Shown in pieces: positions 45,230-54,470 of a stretch of 64,000 bases of DNA; positions within the stretch are counted from its first letter, which is position 1; every line of letters begins with the position of its first letter. Made by a program: the position numbers and the translations under genes. This DNA comes from Hericium rajendrae (taxonomy: Eukaryota; Basidiomycota; Agaricomycetes; Russulales; Hericiaceae): contig CM065885.1 of NCBI GenBank assembly GCA_033439255.1, positions 1,488,001 to 1,552,000 on the forward strand, written 5' to 3'. The notes under the pieces were generated by a model. That model ran no database searches and was not told the origin of the DNA. It was given only the letters and a program-made list of their open reading frames with translations.

Positions 45230-45638
45230 AATCCCAGACAGAACCGGAATTTGTGGTTGCTGGGTGCTTGCCAAGTGTTGTGGCAGAGACTGGATGCCAG
45301 ACTTTACTACGTTGATGCTGCTGCTCACAGATTCACAGTCCAGTAGATATACAGTGTTCTCATACATTCTAATTAAATGTATAATCTATCACTGTCCCTT
45401 TTTTCATTGAATTTATACAAGTTTATTTGATTTGCTGAGGCTCGAGCAACAAAGCTTTGCTCATTCGGTGGCTGAAGCACCGAGTTTAACATGTCGAGAC
45501 TTCACTCCTTTTTACCAGTCTCCCTTCCCCTCCTTCGTGTTTCCTCCTCCAGCCTCCTTCCTTCTATTTCTTTCATTCTCTATTGGCTTTCAATACAGCT
45601 GGGATGGTTTTTTTTAGCAGATACTTAGAGGGCCTTAG

Positions 45639-45715
45639 GTGAGTAAAAAAAAAAGCCTCTTATCATTTTTTCGTACTAATCAAGAGAGTGTTAATCGTTT
45701 TTCGAGCGACACTCT
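45639..45715 (+). other. LU-G leader intron plus HP1 stem-loop
   Basis: TTAG then GTGAGT, branch GTACTAAT, acceptor CAAG ending 45684 (46 nt). HP1 has outer arms GAGAGTGT and ACACTCTC intact. The inner left arm is altered (TAATCG opposite CGAGCG), so the upper stem is weak in this copy. Confidence 0.65.
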
Positions 45716-46046
45716 CGATATCTTTTATTCTGTTAACCCCACATCCCCACGCTACCATCCTACGATCCTGCTGCCTTTTTTGCACTCTCATCGCCCCTTC
45801 CTCGGCCTGTCTACGCCACATCCACGCCCTGTGCACAGCTCGTACACCCCATGCCTGACTCCAACAGGCTGCGACCCCTGCGCATGCCTCCGACCACCAT
45901 CTCCTTCCACGTGCACCAGCATGCACAAGGCTACAGCATGCGTGCATGTGTGTACCACGTGACATCATCTGCACGACGTCAACAACATGTGCACACGGGC
46001 CACGTCATCGCCCATGCCCCACGTCCGTGCATGTGCATGCACCATA

Positions 46047-46070
46047 GTCCCGTTGCCATGGCAATGGGAC
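46047..46070 (+). other. LU-G HP2 stem-loop
   Basis: GTCCCGTTGCCA and TGGCAATGGGAC: 11 Watson-Crick pairs and one G-U. The fourth and fifth pairs are C-G, against T-A in LU-E. Confidence 0.65.
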
Positions 46071-47269
46071 TCGGACGTCGTTCATGCCTATCGGCCATGA
46101 CCCCGCATGCTCGCCTCAATCCCCGCAAGGCCTTGTGCTCATGTTCAACACCGTGCACGCTTGCAACGTCCTGTCCATGCACTCAAGCCCCCACACCCAC
46201 TCACAACACCCTGCACTTGCTCACAATGCCTCGGACATGCATGCTATGCCTGGTTGCATGTATGCTCCTGCACCTGCTCAACTCAACATGCCCTGCGTGT
46301 GTGCACAACGATCTGCACAGGTGCACAACAATCACACATGCGTGACGTGCCATACAGTGCCTCTTCGTGCATGCAGAATGTTCTGCAGGCCCGCTCCAGG
46401 CCTCTTGCACATGCTCGACACCTGCGCATGCCCGACATCCCCTGCACGTGTCCAGCTCCACCTCCGCATGTGCACAGATGCCAGTGCATAGTGGTGCTGC
46501 AAGACCCCATCTCACAACAACGCATGCACGACACCCAGCATTCGCACTCAATGCCACTTGCCTACAACGCCCTGCATGTGCGCATGCTCCCGCGTGCCTG
46601 CTCAACACCCCGCACCCTCCAGATGCTCTGCATACATGTGCAACGTCCCACACGCATGTACGCAACCTGCGCGCATGCACGGCAGCCCTAACCCCCATTT
46701 GTGGGCATGGCCACCCGCACGCAGCTACACATGGTCTGGCTTGCCATGCATGGACCATGTATGCTGTGCACAGCCCACGCCTACCCCTGTGCCCTCTGTG
46801 CCGGCATTCGTGCATGCTGCACCACCTTTTGTATGTACGTACTGTCTTTTGTGTGCCCACACTGTCTTTGCACCTGTACCTGCACCCTCCACAGTGACTT
46901 GCATGCCCTCCGCATCCTGTGCCCTATGCAGTAGCTCGACTAGCTTACATATGTATGGTAGTAGATTTATTACAATTTATTATGATAAATTCTGACTTGT
47001 AATATCTGGTGCTTATCTGACTTGTGGTAGTAATCATAGGCATCATAGTAGCCATAGCACACCTTGTTAATCATGATAGCCCTATGTATATCAGACTACA
47101 GGCTATGGAGGCTATGATAACCCTATCAATGTCACACTGTCTGCTATGTAGGCTATGATAGCTCTGATAGCTCTACATAGCTGGATAAGCAAACTTCATA
47201 GCTCTGATAGCTCAATGATAGCACCTATAATGTAACCTGCAGCTATGTCAAATTCAAATTTCTCAGATG

Positions 47270-48385
47270 AAGATCTTGAAAGGAAGATCTCAGTTTCGAG
47301 TTTTGATTTTCGAGTTCTGGGCAGATTGGGGTCTATGTAGCATGGCTGGAGAGCGATTAATCAGTACATTCCAGCGCATTTTAGAACAATTAAATCGGTG
47401 GAGAACTGCCAGACTTACCTTAAGGTCAAGATCTTGGGGGGGAGATCTCAGTTTCGAGTTTTGATTTTTGAGTTCTGGATGGCATGGGGTCTATGTAGCA
47501 TGTCTGGAAAGCGATTAATCAGTACATTTCAATGCAATTTAGAACAATTAAATCGGTGAAGAACTGCCAGACTTACCTCAAGGTCAAAATCTTGGGGGGA
47601 GATCTCAGTTTCGAGTTTTGATTTTCGAGTTCTGGGCAGATTGGGGTCTATGTAGCATGGCTGGAGAGCAATTAATCAGTACATTCCAGCGCATTTTAGA
47701 ACAATTAAATTGGTGGAGAACTGCCAGACTTACCTCAAGGTCAAGATCTTGGGGGAGAGATCTCAGTTTCGAGTTTTGATTTTCGAGTTCTGGATGGCAT
47801 GGGGGCTATGTAGCATGGCTGAAAAGCAATTAATTAGTACATTCCAGCCCAATTTAGAACGAGTGAATCGGTGGAGAACTGAGTGACTTACCTCAAAGTC
47901 AAGATCTTGGGGGGGGAGATCTCAGTTTCGAGTTTTGATTTTTGAGTTCTGGATGGCATGGGATGTATGTAGCATGTCTGGAAAGCGATTAATTAGTACA
48001 CTCTAGTGCATTTTAGAACAATTAAATTGGTGGAGAACTGCTAGACTTATCTCAAGGTCAAGATCTTGGAGAGGAGATCTTAGTTTCGAGTTTTGATTTT
48101 TGAGTTCTGGATGGTTTGGGGGCTATGTAGCATGGCTGGAAAGCGATTAATCAGTAGAGTTGAACACATTTTAGAACGAGTGAATCGGTAGAGAATTGAA
48201 GGACTTACCTCAAGATCAAGGTTTCTAGGGGGTAATCCCAATTTTGAGTCTTGATTTTCGAGTTCTGGATGGTTTGGGAGCTATGTAGTATGGCTGGAAA
48301 GCGATTAATCAGTAGAGTCGAACACATTTTAGAACAAGAGAATTGGCAGAGAATTGATGGACTTACCTCAAGATCATTAGAATAA
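47270..48385 (+). repeat. 158-bp tandem array, seven units
   Basis: Units start AAGATCTTGGGGGG, then AGATCTCAGTTTCGAG, GAGTTCTGGATGGCATGGGG, TGGCTGGAAAGCGATTAATC and end GACTTACCTCAAGGTC. Period about 158 bp. A piece of the first unit lies left of LU-G (44314-44324). Unit ends contain ACTTACC, a splice donor in reverse, so a minus-strand series of exons is conceivable, but frames are poor. Confidence 0.88.
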
Positions 48386-48850
48386 TGATAATTGGTTGAT
48401 TTTCAACTAGGCAGATAGGCTAGCATAGCTCAGAAGGCCTCATCTGGAAGCAGCTATCAATATCATTTTGATAAGCTCTAATATACCTTAGTTGGTATCA
48501 GATTTAAAGACTTATAAGTAAATTAGTCTGCCAGCTCAGCAAGTTAGATACATACAAGACGACCAAGGTGAGCCGCCGAGTCAAGTACCTCCTGGTTCCA
48601 AACCGTCAACCACTCAGCGGATGACTTGGAGATACCCGTCGAGCCTTGCAGCCAACATGACAAGCATGCAGGATGTAAAGCTCATGAGAAAGCAAGACTT
48701 TACTGCTGGTGCTTCAAAACTGAAATTTTGATTATATAATCAGTCTTCAAAATCATAGATTTCTAGGCATTTCTGTACTTATAATATACTATAAGAGTAG
48801 ACATTGTACTAATGCTAATTGCTCATTGATTATATTATTCTTAGTATTAA
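48386..48850. other. unassigned, with tRNA-like traces
   Basis: A stretch near 48560-48640 on the minus strand has GCTGAGTGGTTGACGG (A-box-like) followed by GGTTTGGAACC (weak B box). This may be a decayed tRNA-derived repeat. Nothing else is recognised. Confidence 0.3.
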
Positions 48851-48854
48851 AAAA

Positions 48855-48925
48855 TATTAAAAAAGTCTGGCATGAACTGGAATTGAACTTGCAAACTCAA
48901 GAGAACTCACACTTCACCACCGAGT
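48855..48925 (-). repeat. tRNA-derived SINE head, partial copy
   Basis: The minus strand has a B-box-like AAGTTCAATTCC and a T-rich run, as at 26329 and 49483. The A-box half is replaced by unrelated sequence. Confidence 0.45.
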
Positions 48926-48949
48926 TTTGATTATGTAATCATCACATGA

Positions 48950-49025
48950 TCACCACCATGGTACGGCCGTACCATGGTGAAGTGCTCATGTGATCACAAC
49001 CATGGTACAGCTGTACCATGATGAA
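48950..49025. repeat. paired palindromes around CCATGGTAC
   Basis: CACCATGGTACGG with its complement, followed 24 bp later by ACCATGGTACAG with its near complement. The two share flanking CATGTGATCAC words, like a small duplicated dyad. Confidence 0.75.
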
Positions 49026-49039
49026 GTGCTTCACATTCT

Positions 49040-49482
49040 ATGAGTTCTGCATGGATCAAAATGCAAAAAATATGGTTTGAAAGCTATAAATGAGTAGTAT
49101 TCGATCCACTTGAGAACGAGTGAATCGGTGGAAAATTGATTGAGATAACTAAGAATCAAGCATACTAGGAGGAAAAATACAGAAGTACTTCGTGTTCTAC
49201 GAGTTCTGCACAGATCAAAATGCATAAAATATGGCTAGAAAGCAATGAATGAGTAAATTCTGATACATCTAAGAATGAGTGAATCAGTCAAGAACTGACT
49301 GAGCTAGCTGAGGATCAAGCATACTAGGGGGAAAATACAGGAATGCTTTGCATTCTGCAAGATTTGCATGGATCAAGATGCATAATATATGGCTAGAAAG
49401 CGATAAATGAGTAGATTCTGGTGCATTTGAGAATGTGTGAATTGGTCAAGAACTGACCAAGTTACAGTAAACAAAGTGTAAA
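49040..49482. repeat. degenerate tandem array, about 140-bp unit, second locus
   Basis: Three units with GTTCTGCACAGATC, ATGCATAAAATATGGCTAG, AAAGCAATGAATGAGTA and GTGAATCAGTCAAGAACTGA phrases. Homologous to 25850-26328. Confidence 0.7.
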
Positions 49483-49570
49483 AGAAAAAGTCTGGCCAGA
49501 GCTGGAATTGAACCTGCAAACTCATTAGATTGAAGATGTGTGATTATATAAGCCAACTGCCTAATGGGCA
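49483..49570 (-). repeat. tRNA-derived SINE head, copy 2
   Basis: On the minus strand: GGCAGTTGGCTTATAT, B box GGTTCAATTCC (49504-49514), T-run near 49485. The upstream flank on the minus strand also matches copy 1 (GCGATTCCTTAGAATC type), so the repeat unit is longer than the tRNA-like part. Confidence 0.6.
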
Positions 49571-49876
49571 TAGTCATCGTTTTGGTGTCATTTTCACTAT
49601 GAAAAGGCGGTATAGAGTAAATGATTCTAAGGAATCGTAATAAGGATATCAACAGTTGTTTATACATTGAATTGTATAACTACTATAAAGAGATTCATTA
49701 CTACAGTAGAGACATATTCACTACAGGTCACTATGGCTCACTATCAGAGCCACGGTAGTAGGGGGGGTCCTACGAGTACTACAGGAGCTACGAGAGCTAC
49801 AGGTCACTACAGTAGGATTCTGATCACTACTGTAGCTCATGGTAGCCCACTGTAGCTCTTCCTGTTTTTCCAGATG

Positions 49877-50010
49877 TTGTCCTTCAACTGATCATTCTGT
49901 CCAATCAAAGACACAATCCATCATGATGTGCATCGGGAGCCAATGATGTCCTTGCACGAGGCATCTGTGGGGAAAACAGTCAACTAAACATGCAAATGAC
50001 TGCACTTACT
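49877..50010 (-). pseudogene. helical protein gene fragment split by LU-I (5' part)
   Basis: On the minus strand an intron (donor GTAAGT at 50004-50009, acceptor CACAG at 49965) is followed by ATG and codons MPRARTSLAPDAHHDGLCL. The frame then must shift to continue as LIGQNDQLKD into the 3' part at 38132, so the gene is probably broken. A 5' exon lies right of 50010. Function unknown. Confidence 0.4.
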
Positions 50011-50125
50011 ACAGTGCAGAGGGATAAGAGTGATGTAAGCACAAGCCTGATGCTGAAGTCTGTAGATGCAACTTGCACAATTCATCAACAAATGAGAATC
50101 AAGTCTCATTGCTGTACAGCATGTT

Positions 50126-50645
50126 CATGTCTGAGAACATCTGGACGATAAAGACCTATCTGACTCTATCTGAAAAGTAACAATGATCTGACTTTTATTC
50201 AATGTCTGACAAGATAACCTTCATCTGACAGATACATAAGAATCTGACATGTCTGAAAACATCTGGACAATAAAGACCTATCTGACTTCATCTGAAAAGT
50301 AGCAATGGTCTGACATTTATTAAGTGTCTGGCAAAATAATATTTATCTGACAGATACATGAGTATCTGACATGTCTGAAAACATCTGGACGATAGAGACC
50401 TACCTGACTTCATCTGAAAAGTAGCAATAATCTGACTTTTATTGAATGTCTGATAAGATAACCTTCATCTGACAGATGTTTAAGAATCTGACATGTCTGA
50501 AAACATCTGGACGATAGAGACCTACCTGACTCTATCTGAAAAGTAACAATAATCTGACTTTTATTGAATATCTGACAAAATTACCTTCATCTGACAGATT
50601 TTTAAGAATCTGATAGGTCTGCTTATATCTGATATTCTTCTGATT
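50126..50645. repeat. 119-bp TCTGA-rich tandem repeat, four and a half units
   Basis: Units begin CATGTCTGAAAACATCTGGAC and carry AAAAGTAACAAT, CTGACTTTTATTGAATGTC and ACCTTCATCTGACAGAT. Same word composition as the foldback MITEs but arranged head to tail. 50645-50763 is further TCTGA-rich DNA ending TTCCTGATG. Confidence 0.85.
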
Positions 50646-50763
50646 ATAAAATGATCTACACACTATTTTATTCATATGTGAGTCAGACAAATGGATCTGT
50701 TCAGAACTCTCAGACAAAAGTCAGACAATCAGACTAATCAGAAGATTCCTCATTTCCTGATGC

Positions 50764-50825
50764 AGGAGCTGTCAGTAGGGTTAGAAATTGTCAGGTCAAT
50801 CAGAAAGTTGTCAACCTTCCTGATG
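50764..50825. mobile_element. foldback MITE type beta, terminal fragment
   Basis: The last 62 bp of the type-beta MITE, ending AACCTTCCTGATG. The rest is absent. Confidence 0.8.
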
Positions 50826-51690
50826 TTCATACACAAGGCATGACAAGCATCATGACTGTGCAGGAGGTCCAGTGCATCAGGAAAATGTAGAGGTACTATA
50901 TAGTCCTATCAGAGTTATATAGAGTTCCTAGGGCCATAGCATTGCCCTTTACTCCATAGCCTATATAGCTAAGGAGAGATGCTATATAGTGCTATAGAGC
51001 TCAAGAGGGATGCTATGAAGTGCTATCATAGTTATCATAGCTTACTATGCAACTATCATAAGACATATAGCTATGAATGCTATGAATGCTATATCACTGA
51101 TACAAGCTATGTCTATAAGATAGACTTGATATATTTATATAAGCTATGTTCATAAGGTAGACTTGACAGATCTATAAAAGCAATGAAAGCTATTTATATT
51201 ATCTAATCTACAATCAGACTACAAACAAATTTTCACAAGTTTCAAATTAACAAAAACATCGAAATTTTAGAAAACATCATTATTCATCAGATAGACTAAT
51301 ACATGAAAGAGTATTACATTGTACTAAAAAGTAAACAAGCCTATATATATTTACAAGTGTTAAGTTAAACTATATAAAATAAAATAAAACATAACAAAAC
51401 ATAAAACTTATCTCAAAGACAATAAAAAGCGAAAATGAAACCTTAAAGTCAACAACTTATTGTAAGTAAACAATAAAAAGAAAGAGCACAAAAGACAAGT
51501 CTTACCAAAGAGAAGAAAAAGCGAAAATATTCATGTCTACAAAGATAATATATGAGCATAAAGATTAGTTAACAATGTAACAACATAAGAACTTACCGAA
51601 CAAAGAAAGTTGAAGAGAGAAAGAGAAGCGAACGACGGAAGACGGGAGATGGTAGTGGTAGGGAAGAGAGAGAGGACGCGCGTCGCGCGA

Positions 51691-51702
51691 GCCTTATATA
51701 GC
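51691..51702 (+). promoter_or_regulatory. LU-H conserved promoter TATA box
   Basis: GCCTTATATAGC preceded by GACGCGCGTCGCGCGA. The CpG-rich dyad downstream is also well kept (GGCTGCCGGGCGC). Confidence 0.75.
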
Positions 51703-52114
51703 TGAGCCCGGACGTGCCCGGTCGGAGCCACAAACGTGGCTGCCGGGCGCTGCTGGGCGCCGCGCCAGAGGCTAAGTGATAGATTTTGTTAACTTCTGTT
51801 TGATGCTCAGTAGCGTACAGTATGTTAGTTAGACAAATAGCTCATACGATCGAATGGTATGAGAAATTTATACATGCCGTCTTTTTTCCTGAATTGTAAC
51901 GATTTGATTCGATTAATGAAGTTCGAAACGTTTGAACGCGCGCTTATGATCGCTCAAGCAGTGAGGCACGTCGTTCGACTTGTCCTTGTTCTCACTCACT
52001 GTCAGTTCCTCGACAGCTCCCCCTCGTCTCTGCATCCCATTCTCCTCCTCGTTGCCCTTATTTTTCATTAACGCGAAGGTCGGCAGGGTCGGTTGGAGGT
52101 TTAGAGGGCCCAAG

Positions 52115-52191
52115 GTAAGTGAAGAAACACTTCTTTTCGTGCTTCTCGTACTAATTCCGAGAGTATCGCTCGGATAACGAGTGATATTCTC
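52115..52191 (+). other. LU-H leader intron plus HP1 stem-loop
   Basis: AAG then GTAAGT, branch GTACTAAT, acceptor GAG near 52161 (47 nt). HP1 arms GAGAGTATCGCTCG and CGAGTGATATTCTC, with two G-U pairs and no mismatch. Confidence 0.72.
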
Positions 52192-52437
52192 GTTCTTTCG
52201 TGCCTCCGCCCCCTCCGTCGCCCTCTCCTCCCCTTCGCCGTCCTCTTCGCATCCTCGCCGCGTCAATATCGCTGCCACGTCGCACACGCGACATCCTCTG
52301 CGCGTGGTTCCGATGCCCCATCGCATACGGTTTCATTAGCCCGTGCGTGCCGTCGCGCCTGCCATCCAGGTCGTGCACGCCCCGCCCACCTCAACATCCT
52401 CATACGGCCACGACCACGACACAAGCACGACTATTGG

Positions 52438-52461
52438 GTCTCGTTGCCACGGCAACGAGAC
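52438..52461 (+). other. LU-H HP2 stem-loop
   Basis: GTCTCGTTGCC and GGCAACGAGAC, all pairs intact. Confidence 0.7.
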
Positions 52462-53698
52462 TCGATATCTCGTACTGCGCCCCTGCGTCCGCTTCCTGCA
52501 CCCCCGACTGCGCGCACACGACCTCAACAGCACGTTCCCGGGTATGTACGCCCGCGACAGCGTGTGCGTGGGCCCACGTTTGGCCCCGGCTGCGCGCGCC
52601 TGTGCCCAACCGCCCACTCCCCCCCGGACGGTGCGCCTGCACGCCCCAGACTGCGCGCGGTCGACCGTGCGCGGTCGTGACAGTGCAAGCACGAGTGCGA
52701 GGGCGCGAGCAGGCCTCCACGCCCTTTGTGCCCTCTGCACGGCCCGCCGCCCTCTGTGCCACGTCCGCCACCTCAAAACCGAGTCCAGGCCCTCAGCGCC
52801 GCGTCAACGCCCTCAGCAGCCTACCTGCACCCTCCGCGTCGAGCCTGCGCACTTCGCGCCGTGTCTGCACCCTCCACGTCGTGCCTGCGCCCTCTGCGCT
52901 GTCATGTCGCCCTCTTCGCCACCTCCCAGCTCTCCGCGCCGTGTCAGCGCCCTCTGCACCTCACCTGCGTACTCCCCGCCATCTCCGCGCCATCCGCACC
53001 GCCTCCACGCCATCCGCGCCACCTCCGTGCCATCCGCGCCACCTCTCTGCCCTCCGCGCCACCTCCCCACCTTTCGCACTGCCTCCCCGCCTTTCGCGCC
53101 GCCTCCCCGCCTTTCGCGCCGCCTCCATGCCCTCCGCATCGCTTCCGCACCATCCGGGCTGTCGCCCCGCCCTATTCGCCACCTCTCACTCTGCGCCGCG
53201 TCCACACGCTCCGCGCCCCATCCGCGCTGTCCGTGCCGCCGCTCCGCACTCCGCGTACCTCGCGTGACATCAACATCCCCGCACGACATAATCCCATGCG
53301 CACGGACCCCCGACATCTGCGGGCTGTTCGCAATGCTGCCCGAGTAGTATCTATAATTACAACTAGTTTTGTAGCTATGTTCCTTATAGCAATGAAAAAA
53401 AAATTTGAAGTCAGAAGTTCTTCATATAATAAAATCAGAAAATCTGACTTGTGATTATGGAGTCTACCATACCTGACATAGGGCTTATAGAATCCATAGC
53501 AAGGCTATGATGGTACATAGCTCTGATAGTAATGACTTACAGGTACATAGACCTACATACCTTCTGCCTGCTGCTATGAAGACTATCATAATGTTCATAG
53601 CTCTACATAGGTGCAAGGGTGGCTATATAGACCTCATAGCACTATGCTAGGACACATACTTTAATACTGAGCTATATAGATTTCTAATTTTTCAGATG

Positions 53699-54370
53699 TG
53701 GCTATGCTCACCAATTTTAAGCTGTAGTGGGCCTATATGTAAGATGCAATGGGCAGCGAGGATGTGTGAGATATTGAGAGCCATACATGAGGCATAGAGG
53801 GTGAGCATAAGGCATGCAGGTCCATATGTAGGGCTGCTACTAGCCTGTACAGGAGATCAACAGGGTGTGGTGGCCATGCACAGGGTGCTGCAAGCATGTG
53901 CAGGGTGTCAAGATGCTGTGGGCCTGTACATGAAGTATAGTAAGCATCTATGAGATGGTGGCTTGTATGCAAGATGTAGTGTAGCATGGTGAACATGCAT
54001 AAGGCACTAAGCCTATGCATGGCTCGGTATGTCTGTGTATGAGGCATGAGGCACAAGGTACAGGCAGGTGACACACCTGCACATAGCAACACACAATGCA
54101 TGTATATAGTTGTGCTGGCTGACATGCTCACATTCAGCTGTAGCCATCTCTAAGCTGTCACTGGCCCATCCACAAGGTACATCGAGATGTGGTAGACCAG
54201 TATAGAGTGTGACCAGTGAACATGAGGTATAGTGGGCTGGCATGAGGTGTAGCAGGCATGCACGAGGTGTAGCAGGCATACACGAGGCACTGGCCCCAGC
54301 ACAATGCTACATGCCAAGTATAAGGCATGAGGTACAGGCCTGCATGCAAGATGTCAGTGTACCTGTACAT
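53699..54370. other. G-rich degenerate repeat tract
   Basis: Words CATGAGGCA, AAGGTACAGGC and GGTGTAGCAGGCA recur. It continues 50826-50874 on the other side of LU-H. Looks like decayed LU body DNA on the minus strand. No gene. Confidence 0.45.
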
Positions 54371-54407
54371 GGCCATACATGACAGTAATTTATATACCTT
54401 CATTGAT

Positions 54408-54470
54408 GATAAAAAAAAGGAATCGTTTTGCCATGCACAGCATTGGCCCTCTTCCCCCAAGTGAAGATGG
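54408..54470 (-). repeat. 60-nt conserved module, copy 4 (inverted)
   Basis: Reverse complement of the modules at 24645, 37238 and 44168. It overlaps the first codons of the hAT gene, which suggests the other three come from hAT-related elements. Confidence 0.6.

Larger units (their letters stand above)
44325..47269 (+). mobile_element. LU-G, complete large TIR element
   Basis: CATCTGAGAAATATG at 44325, AAATTTCTCAGATG ending 47269, AA duplications, 2945 bp. The empty site is known: joining the flanks gives CAAGGTCAAGATCTTG, exactly the phrase repeated in the 158-bp array it interrupts. Promoter 45218, intron 45639-45684, HP1 45685-45715, HP2 46047-46070, body 45730-46930, right half with CATAG repeats. 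Confidence 0.95.
38133..49876. mobile_element. LU-I, large TIR element holding LU-F and LU-G
   Basis: Left end CATCAGGAAAAACCGG at 38133, right end CTGTTTTTCCAGATG ending 49876, TT on both sides. Both ends have CTACAG/CTGTAG subterminal repeats (38230-38330 and 49680-49860). Net of LU-F and LU-G it is about 5.0 kb, longer than its relatives. It contains TTCGAAAGCT repeats, a spliced leader with hairpin (39573-39889), a TGCTTGCC array, the 158-bp array and tRNA-like heads. Removing it rejoins a minus-strand reading frame, which supports the boundaries. Confidence 0.8.
50875..53698 (+). mobile_element. LU-H, complete large TIR element, CpG-rich (young)
   Basis: CATCAGGAAAATG at 50875, ATTTTTCAGATG ending 53698, TG duplications, 2824 bp. 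The two ends show that CATCAGGAAAAT and CATCTGAAAAAT are versions of one TIR, which links the LUs to the CATCAGG MITEs. Promoter 51691, intron 52115-52161, HP1 to 52191, a perfect HP2 52438-52461, body 52200-53345 very rich in CpG. The left half has two AAAAAGCGAAAAT blocks (51423, 51515) next to reverse splice donors. Confidence 0.93.

Noticed and set aside
26329-49570. Functional tRNA genes
   Set aside because: A and B boxes are present, but acceptor and anticodon stems do not pair well. Best read as tRNA-derived repeat heads.
47270-50645. CRISPR-like or satellite centromere array
   Set aside because: Units of 158 and 119 bp repeat without unique spacers, and only a few copies are present. 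This is a eukaryotic fungal context.
7434-53698. LU elements as Helitrons, LARDs or solo LTR derivatives
   Set aside because: They have terminal inverted repeats and 2-bp duplications, no TC...CTRR ends, no 4-6 bp duplications and no priming site or purine tract.
53699-54370. A protein-coding gene on the minus strand (frames of 88-132 codons)
   Set aside because: Cys/His/Met-rich frames from CATG/CAC-type repeats, overlapping in several phases, with no splice pattern or domain.
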